Positions 9,816 to 18,843 of a stretch of 64,000 bases of DNA are shown piece by piece (the stretch's first letter is position 1; the number at the start of each line of letters is the position of its first letter). This stretch comes from Haladaptatus salinisoli. Lineage in GTDB: Archaea > Halobacteriota > Halobacteria > Halobacteriales > Haladaptataceae. The notes beneath the pieces are model-generated. The model saw only the letters and a program-made list of their open reading frames with translations, had not been told where the DNA came from and did not search any database. The position numbers and the translations under genes were made by a program. The DNA is taken from positions 248,001 through 312,000 of the forward strand of contig NZ_CP085329.1 in NCBI RefSeq assembly GCF_020614375.1, given 5' to 3'.

Positions 9816-10907
9816 CTATTCTGCTTCTTCAGAGAATTCGATCGATTCGATGGTCAACCGCTGTAGTTCAATATCCTCGACTTGCGGAAGCCATCCACCG
9901 ATACTGTAAGTGTTCTCGCCATCATCAACAAATATCGAAACCTGGCCCGAAACCTCGCTTAGTGACGGATAAGCGTTGTCAGTAATAGGACCAGAGAAAA
10001 TTACATCGGTGATCTGTCCAGCTATCCGTCTCTTTTCGCCCGATATCCTATCAAATCCTTGTGCGGAGAGTTGAATAGTCGCCCCTTCGTGGAACAGTGG
10101 TGCGATATCCGCAACGCATTGCCGAATGTTCACATACGTGATCGGAGGCGAAGTATCATGGACGGAATAGACCGTTTCGAAGGAATCCCATAGTGTCGTC
10201 TGGTAGTACCAATGGAAAACGTACGTAAGCGATCTGTTATCTGCGATGATACCAAATTCAGTTCCATCACCGCGTTGTGGAGCAAAACAAACTTTCGAGT
10301 GATCTACGATGATAACGAACGGAGCAAGGAACTCACGAAAGCACACTTCTGACGTAGTATTCTCGAAGTCGAGTTCACGTTCAGAGGGAAGAGAACCATC
10401 TCTCGACGGGGAAAGAGAGAGCTTAATAAAAATGTCCCGATCATAAGCTTCGTGGAGCACGGGACGGAGTTCGTGGTACTGTTTGGGCAAGACGGCTAAC
10501 CTCACCTCATTTTCCGCGGTCCGAATGTAGTGCTGAGCGCGTTCAATTACCGTCTCAAGTCGTTTGACCACGGTCAAATTGTTCTCGGTAAGTTCGGGTG
10601 CATCCCACAGATCATCGAGTTCATCAGCCGTGTCTGCAAATGACTCGGCTCGTTGGCGAAGATCTGTAATGACTGCATCAGGGTCTAAAACCCGTGCCCG
10701 CAAGTTATCTTGCTTGTAAATCTCGATGTGACCGTCGGATTCAAGTCCCCTGAGGACATCGTAGACGCGGGATTTTGGCACGTTGCTCGCGTTAGCGAGT
10801 TCGATAGCGGAGGCTGATCCACGTTTTAAAATTTCGACATAAACTTCCGCTTCATACTGCGTAAAACCTGCATTCTGTAGCGCCTGCAGGGGTGTCGTCT
10901 GCTGCAT
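9816..10907 (-). CDS. TrmB-family sugar-responsive transcription regulator
   Basis: The 363-aa protein has an N-terminal winged helix (about residues 8-80; GFTQYEAEVYVEILKRGSAS, then NVPKSRVYDVLRGLESDGHI), a short linker helix, and a long C-terminal domain of the TrmB sugar-sensing type (DUF1724-like). TrmB proteins bind sugars such as maltose, trehalose or glucose and control transporter and metabolic genes. It lies between the GH76 gene (same strand, downstream) and a divergent ABC sugar importer, so these are its most likely targets. Start ATG 10907 is immediately followed by the canonical HTH, so no extension is needed. The effector is unknown; mannose or manno-oligosaccharides are a reasonable guess from context. 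Confidence 0.88.
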   Translation of the reverse strand: MQQTTPLQALQNAGFTQYEAEVYVEILKRGSASAIELANASNVPKSRVYDVLRGLESDGHIEIYKQDNLRARVLDPDAVITDLRQRAESFADTADELDDLWDAPELTENNLTVVKRLETVIERAQHYIRTAENEVRLAVLPKQYHELRPVLHEAYDRDIFIKLSLSPSRDGSLPSERELDFENTTSEVCFREFLAPFVIIVDHSKVCFAPQRGDGTEFGIIADNRSLTYVFHWYYQTTLWDSFETVYSVHDTSPPITYVNIRQCVADIAPLFHEGATIQLSAQGFDRISGEKRRIAGQITDVIFSGPITDNAYPSLSEVSGQVSIFVDDGENTYSIGGWLPQVEDIELQRLTIESIEFSEEAE

Positions 10908-11031
10908 TGGTGTCGTGGAATAACAATTCGGTGAATAAATCGGTTACTACTACAGTGAAGATGGAACTGGTTAACTCTTAGAGTGGCTAATGAATCAATT
11001 CACTAGGTGAGTTATTAGTCCGGGGAAAAAC

Positions 11032-11047
11032 TAATATAGTATAATGT
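11032..11047 (+). promoter_or_regulatory. TATA/operator element of the ABC sugar-import operon
   Basis: This is the second copy of TAATATAGTATAATGT, ending 25 bp before the ATG at 11072. At that distance it fits a TATA box giving a transcript with a very short leader. A regulator bound here would block TBP. Upstream at 10974-10984 lies ACTC-TTA-GAGT, another small palindrome in the TrmB-ABC divergent region. Confidence 0.45.
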
Positions 11048-11071
11048 AGATTTGGAAACTAGCTTCACGCC

Positions 11072-12448
11072 ATGCGCAAACAAGCCACAAGCGATGATTT
11101 CACACGACGAAGCGCATTAAAACTAGGTACGGCCACGGGGATGAGTGCCCTTCTAGGCGGTCTCGCCGGTTGTCTCGGCGGTGAATCCGATAAGTCATCC
11201 GGAAAGTTAGTGGCGAAAGATCAGATTGGATCGGGTGACGCTAAAACGTCACTTACCTACTGGATGCTTCCCGATCAGTCTCATACTGCTACAGAAAACA
11301 AAAAAGTAGCAAAAGTCGTTGAAAAATTCTTCCGTACGTGGGCGAAGAATCACTCGGATGCTGGCATGCAGATCGAGTACCAGACGAATCTTGAGCAAAT
11401 GAAAACAAAATTGCTCCAAGTAGTCGCAAGAGGAGGCGCACCGTCAATGTCACAGGTGGATTCCTTTTGGGTGCCGAACTTCTACAAAGATCTCCAGCCG
11501 GTGACCGACGCGATTGAAGATCCTGACGACTGGTATCCCTTCGTGAAAGACGTGGTAGTACGAGGCGGAGAGTGGAAAGCCGTCTGGAAAAACACCGATT
11601 GCCGAGCGTTGTACTATCGGCAAGACCTGATAGACAAGTACAATGATGGAAAGCCGCCAGAGACGTGGGACGAACTCATCAACGTAGGCAAAACCATCAA
11701 AGAAAAGGAAGGTATGAACGGGTACATGTACAACGGAGGAAAATGGGAGGCAACCACCTTCGATAACTTAGCCATGTTTTGGGCGCAAGGAGGTGACCTC
11801 GTAAATGACCAAGGAAAACCTGTTTTAGGAGATGGCAAAAACAAAAAAGCACTCCTCAACGTTTTTAAATTCTTCAAGCGAACTATCGACTCAGGAGTAA
11901 CCCCGAAGCGCATCGCTAATATTAACGACTATGCGCTCCTCCGGCAAGCGGCATTGAACGATGAAACTGCGATGTTCCTCGGGGGGAATTGGCAAATAGC
12001 AGTGATGAAACAGAAGACGGATAAGAAGACTTGGGAAAACTGGAAGGTTGCAAAAATCCCGCAGATGAGAGCGGATATGGCCTCCACGGGAACGGGTGGA
12101 TGGACGGAGGGCGTGTTCACTTCGAATGAACAAGAACGAAAAGCCGCTGCTGACTTCGCTGGGTTGTACGCCAAGAAGGAAAATATGGCAACGTACTGTA
12201 AAGCGGCGGGTAATTTACCGACTCGAAAGTCGGTGTACGAGGGAACCAAGTTCTTCTCGGAAGATCCGTATATGCAAGTGTATAAAAAACTGCTCGAAAA
12301 TGGCCGCGCTCGGCCTGGTTATCCGATCTATCTCACCATCTCTTCGGAATGGCAGACTGCCGCCGGGAAAGTCATCACCGGACAGGCATCTCCCGAAAAG
12401 GCGGTGAACACGATGATCCGGAACGTCAATTCGCAATATAACAGCTAA
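11072..12448 (+). CDS. ABC sugar transporter substrate-binding lipoprotein
   Basis: The 458-aa protein carries a Tat signal with a lipobox (twin arginine at 12-13; LAGC with Cys34). It would be exported folded and lipid-anchored outside the cell. The mature part is a family 1 extracellular solute-binding protein of the CUT1 (sugar) class, with motifs ETWDELINVGKTI, AMFLGGNWQIAVMKQ and STGTGGWTEGVF. It delivers sugars or oligosaccharides to the permeases encoded next. It is the first gene of an operon: SBP, permease, permease, ATPase, MocA oxidoreductase. Context (GH76, GH92, GH2) suggests manno- or galacto-oligosaccharides, which the sequence alone cannot prove. Confidence 0.9.
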   Translation: MRKQATSDDFTRRSALKLGTATGMSALLGGLAGCLGGESDKSSGKLVAKDQIGSGDAKTSLTYWMLPDQSHTATENKKVAKVVEKFFRTWAKNHSDAGMQIEYQTNLEQMKTKLLQVVARGGAPSMSQVDSFWVPNFYKDLQPVTDAIEDPDDWYPFVKDVVVRGGEWKAVWKNTDCRALYYRQDLIDKYNDGKPPETWDELINVGKTIKEKEGMNGYMYNGGKWEATTFDNLAMFWAQGGDLVNDQGKPVLGDGKNKKALLNVFKFFKRTIDSGVTPKRIANINDYALLRQAALNDETAMFLGGNWQIAVMKQKTDKKTWENWKVAKIPQMRADMASTGTGGWTEGVFTSNEQERKAAADFAGLYAKKENMATYCKAAGNLPTRKSVYEGTKFFSEDPYMQVYKKLLENGRARPGYPIYLTISSEWQTAAGKVITGQASPEKAVNTMIRNVNSQYNS

Positions 12449-12550
12449 GAGGGAGCAATAACCATAACAATGTTGAAAGAATATTTGGGTTTATGGCGGC
12501 GATCACCCGATAATGGCCGTACAAACGCTCCAGGGAGAGTGGTCTGATTC

Positions 12551-13501
12551 ATGTCTGTGCAGACGAAACGGCTCCCGGAACGTGCTCACGATGTATTATC
12601 AGCAATTATGGGACGTTTGGAGCCAATCCAAAATACGCCAATTACGTGGATTCTCCCGGCGATATTGTTCTTGCTGACCTTCCGCCTCTACCCGCTTCTC
12701 GAGGCGATTCGGATGAGCTTTACGAATATGAGCCTCATGAACCCAGATAATTACCAATACGTCGGGTTAGAGGCCTTTCAGCAGGTGATTTCGTCACCGT
12801 CGTTTTGGACGATGGCGAAGGTGACGGTCATTTTCGTTGCCATTAGCGTCATTCTCCAGATTATTTTGGGAATGATACTCGCCCTCGCGATTGACTATGG
12901 CGTTAAAAAGCATCTGTACGGAAGCGTATCGACTCGCGTTGCGGTGCTTTCTGCATGGGTCATCCCGGGTATCGTAATCGGTATCCTCTGGAAGATCATG
13001 CTCATCGAGACGAATTACGGGATCGTGAATTACTTTCTCGTCCAATCCGGGTTTCATGTCGTCTCATTCCTCTCAGATCCACAAATGGCACTCCTCTCGA
13101 CGATTGCTGCCAATACGTGGCGAGGGACGGCATTTTCGATGATCATGCTATACGCTGGTCTCCAACAAGTGCCCCAACATTTGTACGACGCGGCCAGAGT
13201 GGATGGGGCAAGAGCGCTACAGCGCTTCCGGTACGTTACCCTGCCGCAAATAAAGCCGGTTGTGTTCATCAATCTCGTCCTCATCACCATCTATACGCTC
13301 AACACCTTTGACATGATAATGAGCCTCACGGGCGGTGGTCCCGGACACGCAACCGAGGTGCTCGCCCTCTTCATGTATTTCGAAGGCTTCAATCGATTCA
13401 ATCTGGGGCAGGCTGCTGCAGTAGCAGTTATGATGCTGCTGGTAAACGTCGTGATGACGATCATCTATATGCGATTGTTCATCGACGAGGAGGAGTTCTG
13501 A
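12551..13501 (+). CDS. ABC sugar transporter permease, MalF-like
   Basis: The 316-aa integral membrane protein has six expected helices. It carries the EAA loop YDAARVDGARALQRFRYVTL followed by PQIKP, which docks on the ATPase. The family is the binding-protein-dependent permease of CUT1 systems, MalF/UgpA branch. It follows the binding protein after a 100-bp gap and is followed one base later by the second permease. An ATG at 12600-12610 could be an alternative start, but the chosen ATG at 12551 gives a normal cytoplasmic N-terminus. Confidence 0.9.
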   Translation: MSVQTKRLPERAHDVLSAIMGRLEPIQNTPITWILPAILFLLTFRLYPLLEAIRMSFTNMSLMNPDNYQYVGLEAFQQVISSPSFWTMAKVTVIFVAISVILQIILGMILALAIDYGVKKHLYGSVSTRVAVLSAWVIPGIVIGILWKIMLIETNYGIVNYFLVQSGFHVVSFLSDPQMALLSTIAANTWRGTAFSMIMLYAGLQQVPQHLYDAARVDGARALQRFRYVTLPQIKPVVFINLVLITIYTLNTFDMIMSLTGGGPGHATEVLALFMYFEGFNRFNLGQAAAVAVMMLLVNVVMTIIYMRLFIDEEEF

Positions 13502-13502
13502 A

Positions 13503-14363
13503 ATGAGCACAGAAACTCGAATACGCTCGGCTGCTGACGAATTATCGACTTACACTACGATCACCTATATCGTGTTCGCTGTCGGGATGATTTTCTTCCT
13601 GTTCCCGGTTTTCTGGGTTATTTCGATGAGCGTTCGCCTTCCCGGTGAAGTGCTTACCTACCCGGTGCAAGTGATTCCGCAGCAAATCACGTTCGAGCCG
13701 TATCAGCAGGTGCTAGAAGACTCGGCGATGGTGACATGGATCTTTAACTCGCTGAAAATTGCCGTGTTGGAGGTGATCGGTATCATCCTTATCGCAGTGC
13801 CGGCAGCGTACGCATTTTCCCGATTCGATTTCAGGGGGAAAAAGCACGCCCTCTTTGCGATTCTCCTGTTCCAGATGATCTCACCGGTTGTCATCGTAAT
13901 TCCGCTCTACAATATGATGGCGGAGTTGAACCTACTCAATAAACACGTGGGACTCATACTGTTGTACATCGGTCTGCAAGTGCCGTTTTCGATATGGCTT
14001 TTGAAGAGCTACTTCGATACGATTCCATCCGGGCTCGATGAGGCTGCTCGTGTCGATGGTTGCAACAGGCTACAAACGCTGATTTACATCCTCCTTCCAT
14101 CGATGGGCCCCGGTATCGCGGTGGTGGCCATCTTCAACTTCGTCTTTTCGTGGGCGGAGTTCGTGATGGCATTTACCGTTCTCGGAGAGTCGGAGCTCTA
14201 TACAGTCTCTATCGGCCTCTTTTCCTTCCAAGGTCAGTACTCGACAGACTGGAGAGTTATTTCTGCAGCAAGTGTTATCGCAATGTTGCCGCTTCTCATC
14301 ATGTTCCTCGGCTTACAGCGCTACTTCGTCAAGGGCCTCGTGGAGGGAGCAGTCAAAGGATGA
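13503..14363 (+). CDS. ABC sugar transporter permease, MalG-like
   Basis: The 286-aa permease is of the MalG/UgpE branch, with six predicted helices and the EAA motif DEAARVDGCNRLQTLIYILL followed by PSMGP. It would form a heterodimer with the MalF-like protein. Its ATG lies one base after the stop of that gene, which implies translational coupling. The C-terminus (FVKGLVEGAVKG) matches the usual end of MalG proteins, so it is complete. Confidence 0.9.
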   Translation: MSTETRIRSAADELSTYTTITYIVFAVGMIFFLFPVFWVISMSVRLPGEVLTYPVQVIPQQITFEPYQQVLEDSAMVTWIFNSLKIAVLEVIGIILIAVPAAYAFSRFDFRGKKHALFAILLFQMISPVVIVIPLYNMMAELNLLNKHVGLILLYIGLQVPFSIWLLKSYFDTIPSGLDEAARVDGCNRLQTLIYILLPSMGPGIAVVAIFNFVFSWAEFVMAFTVLGESELYTVSIGLFSFQGQYSTDWRVISAASVIAMLPLLIMFLGLQRYFVKGLVEGAVKG

Positions 14364-14441
14364 ATCCCAAATCGATCACTCTTGCGCGATGCAAAAACTC
14401 GAAAACCGATCGCAAAACCGGACCATACGATAACTGAAAAC

Positions 14442-15590
14442 ATGTCGACGATAGAAATCGATCACCTGACGAAGAAGTATCGAGATGCTAGCGATGATGG
14501 GATCCTTGCGGTGGATGATCTGAATATCAACCTCGCCGATGGAGAATTCCTCGTCTTAGTTGGCCCGTCGGGGTGTGGCAAATCGACCACACTCCGATGT
14601 ATGGCGGGGCTTGAATCAGTGACAAAAGGCCAGATCTATTTCGACGGGGAAAACGTCACCGATCAAACTCCCGAAGAGCGCAACATTGCGATGGTGTTCC
14701 AAAACTATGCGTTGTACCCCAATATGACCGCAGAACAAAATATCGGATTCGGATTAAAGATGACGACAAAGCTCTCAAAAGAGGAACGAAACAAACGGGT
14801 ACAAGAAACCGCCAATATGCTCGACATTGAGGATCTGTTGGACGATAAACCGAAGGAACTCTCAGGAGGACAACAGCAGCGAGTAGCACTCGGGCGCGCG
14901 ATCGTCCGCGAGCCTGAAGTATTCTTGATGGACGAACCACTATCGAATTTAGATGCCAAACTCCGTACGACGATGCGCACTGAAATACAACAATTGCAGT
15001 CAGAACTCGGGATAACAACGGTGTACGTCACTCACGATCAGACCGAAGCGATGACGATGGGAGACCGCATCGCCGTTCTGGATGGCGGTCAGCTACAGCA
15101 GGTAGGAACTCCACTGGAATGCTACTACGAACCGGAGAACCTGTTCGTAGCTAACTTCATCGGTGAACCATCGATGAATTTGTTCCCTCTCGAGGTGAGC
15201 GGGGACGAGTTAATCGGAAACGAAGTTAATTACGCCCTTTCTGATCGCATGCGTGAAGCAGTTGGGGATCATCGCCGTGTCACACTCGGTATTCGCCCGG
15301 AGGATATCGAAATCATAGAAACGGACGATCTCAACGCCTTCGTCGGTACCATTCAAGTGGTTGAACCGATGGGTGATCAAAACTTCCTTCATCTCACTGT
15401 CGGAGGACAAGAAGTGACGGCGGCAGTTTCGGGGGAATACGAGGCCAAGGAGGGCGCAAAAGTATCACTCAAATTCCCGGAAGAAAGCGTCCATATATTC
15501 GCGACCGAAACCGGAGAAGCGCTTCTCAACTGCAAGCGCCACAGTACACAACTCCCGACGATCACCAACTTGGAGGGTGAAACTGCATGA
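14442..15590 (+). CDS. ABC transporter ATPase, UgpC/MsmX type
   Basis: The 382-aa ATPase has Walker A GPSGCGKST (residues 41-49), Q-loop VFQNYALYPNMT, signature LSGGQQQR, Walker B VFLMDEPLSNLDA and H-loop VTHDQTEA. A C-terminal TOBE/MalK regulatory domain follows (GIRPEDIEI, EPMGDQNFLH). The ATG at 14442 is chosen over 14382 because the conserved N-terminus (MSTIEIDHLTKKY) begins there and the upstream stretch is not conserved in type. It powers the MalFG-like pair. MsmX-type ATPases may serve several importers, so a broader role is possible. The stop overlaps the next start (ATGA). Confidence 0.92.
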   Translation: MSTIEIDHLTKKYRDASDDGILAVDDLNINLADGEFLVLVGPSGCGKSTTLRCMAGLESVTKGQIYFDGENVTDQTPEERNIAMVFQNYALYPNMTAEQNIGFGLKMTTKLSKEERNKRVQETANMLDIEDLLDDKPKELSGGQQQRVALGRAIVREPEVFLMDEPLSNLDAKLRTTMRTEIQQLQSELGITTVYVTHDQTEAMTMGDRIAVLDGGQLQQVGTPLECYYEPENLFVANFIGEPSMNLFPLEVSGDELIGNEVNYALSDRMREAVGDHRRVTLGIRPEDIEIIETDDLNAFVGTIQVVEPMGDQNFLHLTVGGQEVTAAVSGEYEAKEGAKVSLKFPEESVHIFATETGEALLNCKRHSTQLPTITNLEGETA

Positions 15591-16627
15591 CGGTTAAGCT
15601 CGCTGCGATCGGGCTTGGACAGCTCTGCATGTACGAATTAGACACCTACCGTTCGATGGACGGAGTTGAAATTATCGCCGGCGCGGATATTTCCCCCCAA
15701 TGCCGTGACCAGTTCGAGGCGCGATTCAACGCACCGTCTTATGACAGCTATGAGATGATGCTTAGAGAGCACGCTTCGCAACTAGATGCGGTCAATATCG
15801 TCACCCCACACACGCTTCACTACGAACAGGCGATGGCTTGCTTGGAGAATGACCTCCATGTCTTTCTTGAAAAGCCTTTGGTGACGGATATCGACGAGGC
15901 ACATACTCTTGTCACTGCTGCACAGCGACGCAACAGGGTGCTTGTTGTGGGCTATCAACGGCATTATCATCCGGCCTATTCTAAGATCAAAGAGCTGATC
16001 GATAGCGGACAACTTGGCGAAGTCCATACGGTTTCCTGCTATATGGGGCAAAACTGGATCCGGAAATTCCCTAACGCATGGCGAACCGACCCTGCCCTCT
16101 CTGGGGGTGGTCAACTGTACGACTCCGGTTCCCATCTTCTCGATACTCTCCTCTGGACGACGGGAACGACACCCGTTTCTGTCTCCGCTGTGATGGACTA
16201 TCAAGAACACCGTGTCGATATAAACAGTTCGCTTGCGCTCCAACTCGAGCGTAACGGACGCCCGGTAACGGCTAGCGTTACCGTCACCGCGGATGGTGTC
16301 CAAGACCCGAATACCTATGAGGGATTAAACATATGGGGCACGAAAGGACGCCTGACCTACGGACAGGACGTATTGACGGTTACCAAACGCGGAGAATCGC
16401 CGGATGAAATAATGATCGACGGTAAAGTTGACTTCCAAACGCTGCTCACGAAAAAATTGCGGGATTTCATCGAAGCAGTCCGTGGTGAGCACCCGCCAAC
16501 GGTACCGGGATCATTTGGTCGAATTGTTGTAGCGCTAACTGAAGCTGCGTACGAGGCTCATAGAACTAACTCTGTTGTAGATGTGGCTCCATACCTCGAT
16601 GCAGATCGAACGTCTCGAGTACAATAA
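15587..16627 (+). CDS. Gfo/Idh/MocA-family NAD(P)-dependent oxidoreductase
   Basis: The 346-aa protein has an N-terminal Rossmann fold (AAIGLGQLCMYELDTYRSMD), the family EKPLV motif (HVFLEKPLV, about residue 94) and a C-terminal alpha/beta domain with GGGQLYDSGSHLLDTLLW. Members oxidise or reduce sugars, inositols or sugar acids in the cytoplasm. The start overlaps the ATPase stop by four bases, so it is the last gene of the sugar-import operon and probably acts on the imported sugar. The usual glycine motif is slightly altered (GLGQLC), but fold features are retained. Substrate unknown. Confidence 0.88.
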   Translation: MTVKLAAIGLGQLCMYELDTYRSMDGVEIIAGADISPQCRDQFEARFNAPSYDSYEMMLREHASQLDAVNIVTPHTLHYEQAMACLENDLHVFLEKPLVTDIDEAHTLVTAAQRRNRVLVVGYQRHYHPAYSKIKELIDSGQLGEVHTVSCYMGQNWIRKFPNAWRTDPALSGGGQLYDSGSHLLDTLLWTTGTTPVSVSAVMDYQEHRVDINSSLALQLERNGRPVTASVTVTADGVQDPNTYEGLNIWGTKGRLTYGQDVLTVTKRGESPDEIMIDGKVDFQTLLTKKLRDFIEAVRGEHPPTVPGSFGRIVVALTEAAYEAHRTNSVVDVAPYLDADRTSRVQ

Positions 16628-17165
16628 TATCAGCATATAAGTTATCGATCGTTCGAAATTAAGCGGTCAGTTAGTAATTCCTTAGCGAACACTTCCGATC
16701 AGGTAACCGTATTCGCATCGCGATCGACTTCCCGCGAACGATCTTCACAGTGAGAGAGGCCTAACCACTGTCGAGGTTTGCATTACAGCTTGGTGCTGAC
16801 GCCCCTACCGTTTACCACGATCGCGCACATCTCGACTTAGCCTGGTAGCTGCGAGCCCACGAAGCCAACGCGGAGATGAAAAACGGAGGTCGGTGATTAA
16901 AGCGTTGTAATCACGGGGGGTTCTCCGAACCCCCACTCGGCGGCACCACCACACGAGATTCACACTGCACTGCCGGTGAACCATGGTGGTACGAGTTAGG
17001 TTGGCTACGGTGGAGTGCGTCATTTTCAGCGAAACGGAGGTGGGTCGCATTCGTGATCCACCTCTATTACAATGGTATAATCGACTACTTCCACTCCTCG
17101 AGACAGTGGATGACAAAAGACAGTAATATTATGTGTGGTACGTTGTCACGTTCTCGAGGCAGGTC
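16628..17165. other. Intergenic region with two strong hairpins
   Basis: No gene is supported. Two inverted repeats stand out. At 16916-16934, GGGGGTTC and GAACCCCC are separated by three bases. At 17037-17064, GAGGTGGGTC and GATCCACCTC form arms with one wobble pair. The region separates the sugar operon from the convergent GH2 pair, so these may help terminate transcripts from both sides. Confidence 0.5.
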
Positions 17166-18797
17166 TCAGTCCGCTGCAGTTATCGGGCCGAGCGGGCCGC
17201 CGTAGATGCCACCCCCACCGCCGCCGTCGTAGACGCGAATCGCGAGCACGTTCTCGCCGCCGAAGTTAACGTTCTCCGGCTGAACCGTGTAGCGCCGGGC
17301 CTGCGACCAAGCGGTCTCGTAACCATTCTCCGGGAACGTCCCGGTTTGCCCGATTTTCGCCCCGTTGAGAAACGTCTCGTCCGCGTCATCGATCTTTCCG
17401 ACCGGAATTTTAAGTGCGTGCCCTTCCCACTCCGCCGGCACGGTGAAGTGCTTACGGAACCATCCGTAGACCGGATTCTCGGTGTAATCAGAGTGGTCTT
17501 CCCAGTTAGCGGGCAGCGTGACCGTCTCCCACTCGCTGTCGTCGAGACTCGGGGCTTTCCACGAGAAATCGTCACTGCGATGGAACAACCACTCGCCAGC
17601 GAGCGAAATCCGTGGCATAGTCAGCAAGCGCGGCGGGAGATCGTCCACGGTCACCTCGAAGATTCCGGCGACTTCGATGTTCCGCTCGAATGAGACACGG
17701 GTTTTCGTGCCGGGTTGCAGCGAGACCGTCTCCGTCGCGACCACCTCGCCGTCGATTTTCAGCGGAGCGTTGATTTCCGCCGGATCGCCGCCCGTGTTTC
17801 GAACGACCGCGCTCACGTCGAGCCGCCCGGTGTCTACGTCAAAGTCGACCGTGAGGTTGCCGAACGTATCCGCGCTTGCGAACGCGTACGGTAGATTGCG
17901 ACGCGAGAGCGCCATCGGTGACTCCTCATCAGTTAGCGGACGGAGACCAACCACAAACGAGAACGAGTCGTCCGGAACGACTCGGTACTCGGGAAGCGTC
18001 TGGATCGGCGTTCCGCCCACGCCAGTGACGGCGTGGTCGAGATTGAGCGTCACGGCGTCCCCGTCCTCGATTTGGTAATCGAACAACGCGCGGTCGAGAT
18101 TCTCGGGAGAGATGTGATGGGCGCTGACGTTCAGACTCGGGTGTCCGAACGCGGCGAGCCCACCGCTCCCGTCGGTAAGGGTCGCCCACTGGACGTCCGT
18201 CTTATTCCCGTAGTCCTGCGGACGGACGTAGGGGACGTACTGATCCGCAACCGTCCCACCGTGGACGCCGACTTTCGTCCCGGTCTTCCGATCGGGGTAC
18301 GTTTCCTGCGGTCCACGCCCGTACCAATTGAACTGTTGAAGTGAATCCCGGAGCTCGAGTTGAACACCCACGCGACCGATCCAGCTCGAAATCGCCTGCT
18401 TCAGGGCGTCGTTCGGTGTCGCACGGACTCCCAGCAGGACGTCGCCGGTTCCGAGCACGTGATAGAGGTAGTCGGTCGCGAACGACGCGTCCTCGCCGGG
18501 TGCGGAGACCGTCGTCTCGAACCGGATGCGCGTCACTTGGTCGGCGACCGACTCGACCGAAACCGAATTGACCGTCTGTTCGAGGCGGTCGAGTCCAGCA
18601 TCACGCCACTCTTCGACCTCGGCTGCCCCCCAGCTGACGTTCTCGTTCGAGATCGGCGTCCGCCAGACATTCAACCGGGGGCCGCTCGCGAGCAGTTCCT
18701 CCTCGTCGCGTTTCATCGACGTGAGCCGCCCCTTCACCTTGTCGAACGTGTACTCGAATCCTGATCCACTGACCGTAATCGTGTCTGTTGCGCTCAT
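17166..18797 (-). CDS. Beta-galactosidase small subunit-like protein (Bgal_small_N plus extra C-terminal jelly roll)
   Basis: The first ~285 residues of this 543-aa protein match domain 5 of LacZ (Bgal_small_N): FDKVKGRLTSMKRDEEELL, FNWYGRGPQETYPDRKTGTK, YVPYVRPQDYGNKTD and NVSAHHISPENL. An Ig-like segment follows (about 300-400), then a GH2-type sugar-binding jelly roll (about 400-543; SLAGEWLFHRSDDFSW, VTLPANWEDHSDYTENPVYG). It begins 46 bp after the large subunit stop. Together they reconstitute a LacZ split between domains 4 and 5, like LacL/LacM, but with an added C-terminal module. No signal peptide is visible although its partner has a Tat signal. GC is high, like its neighbour. Confidence 0.8.
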   Translation of the reverse strand: MSATDTITVSGSGFEYTFDKVKGRLTSMKRDEEELLASGPRLNVWRTPISNENVSWGAAEVEEWRDAGLDRLEQTVNSVSVESVADQVTRIRFETTVSAPGEDASFATDYLYHVLGTGDVLLGVRATPNDALKQAISSWIGRVGVQLELRDSLQQFNWYGRGPQETYPDRKTGTKVGVHGGTVADQYVPYVRPQDYGNKTDVQWATLTDGSGGLAAFGHPSLNVSAHHISPENLDRALFDYQIEDGDAVTLNLDHAVTGVGGTPIQTLPEYRVVPDDSFSFVVGLRPLTDEESPMALSRRNLPYAFASADTFGNLTVDFDVDTGRLDVSAVVRNTGGDPAEINAPLKIDGEVVATETVSLQPGTKTRVSFERNIEVAGIFEVTVDDLPPRLLTMPRISLAGEWLFHRSDDFSWKAPSLDDSEWETVTLPANWEDHSDYTENPVYGWFRKHFTVPAEWEGHALKIPVGKIDDADETFLNGAKIGQTGTFPENGYETAWSQARRYTVQPENVNFGGENVLAIRVYDGGGGGGIYGGPLGPITAAD

Positions 18798-18843
18798 GGC
18801 TTCCTCCGTGTGCTGTCTGTGTCGTTCATCGTCGGCTGCGATG

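Noticed and set aside
15782-16303. 173-codon leftward frame opposite the MocA gene
   Set aside because: No family likeness; the sense gene is complete and coupled to the ATPase gene.
16805-17116. 103-codon leftward frame in the sugar-island spacer
   Set aside because: Spans the two hairpins, with Ser/Arg-rich translation and no family signal.
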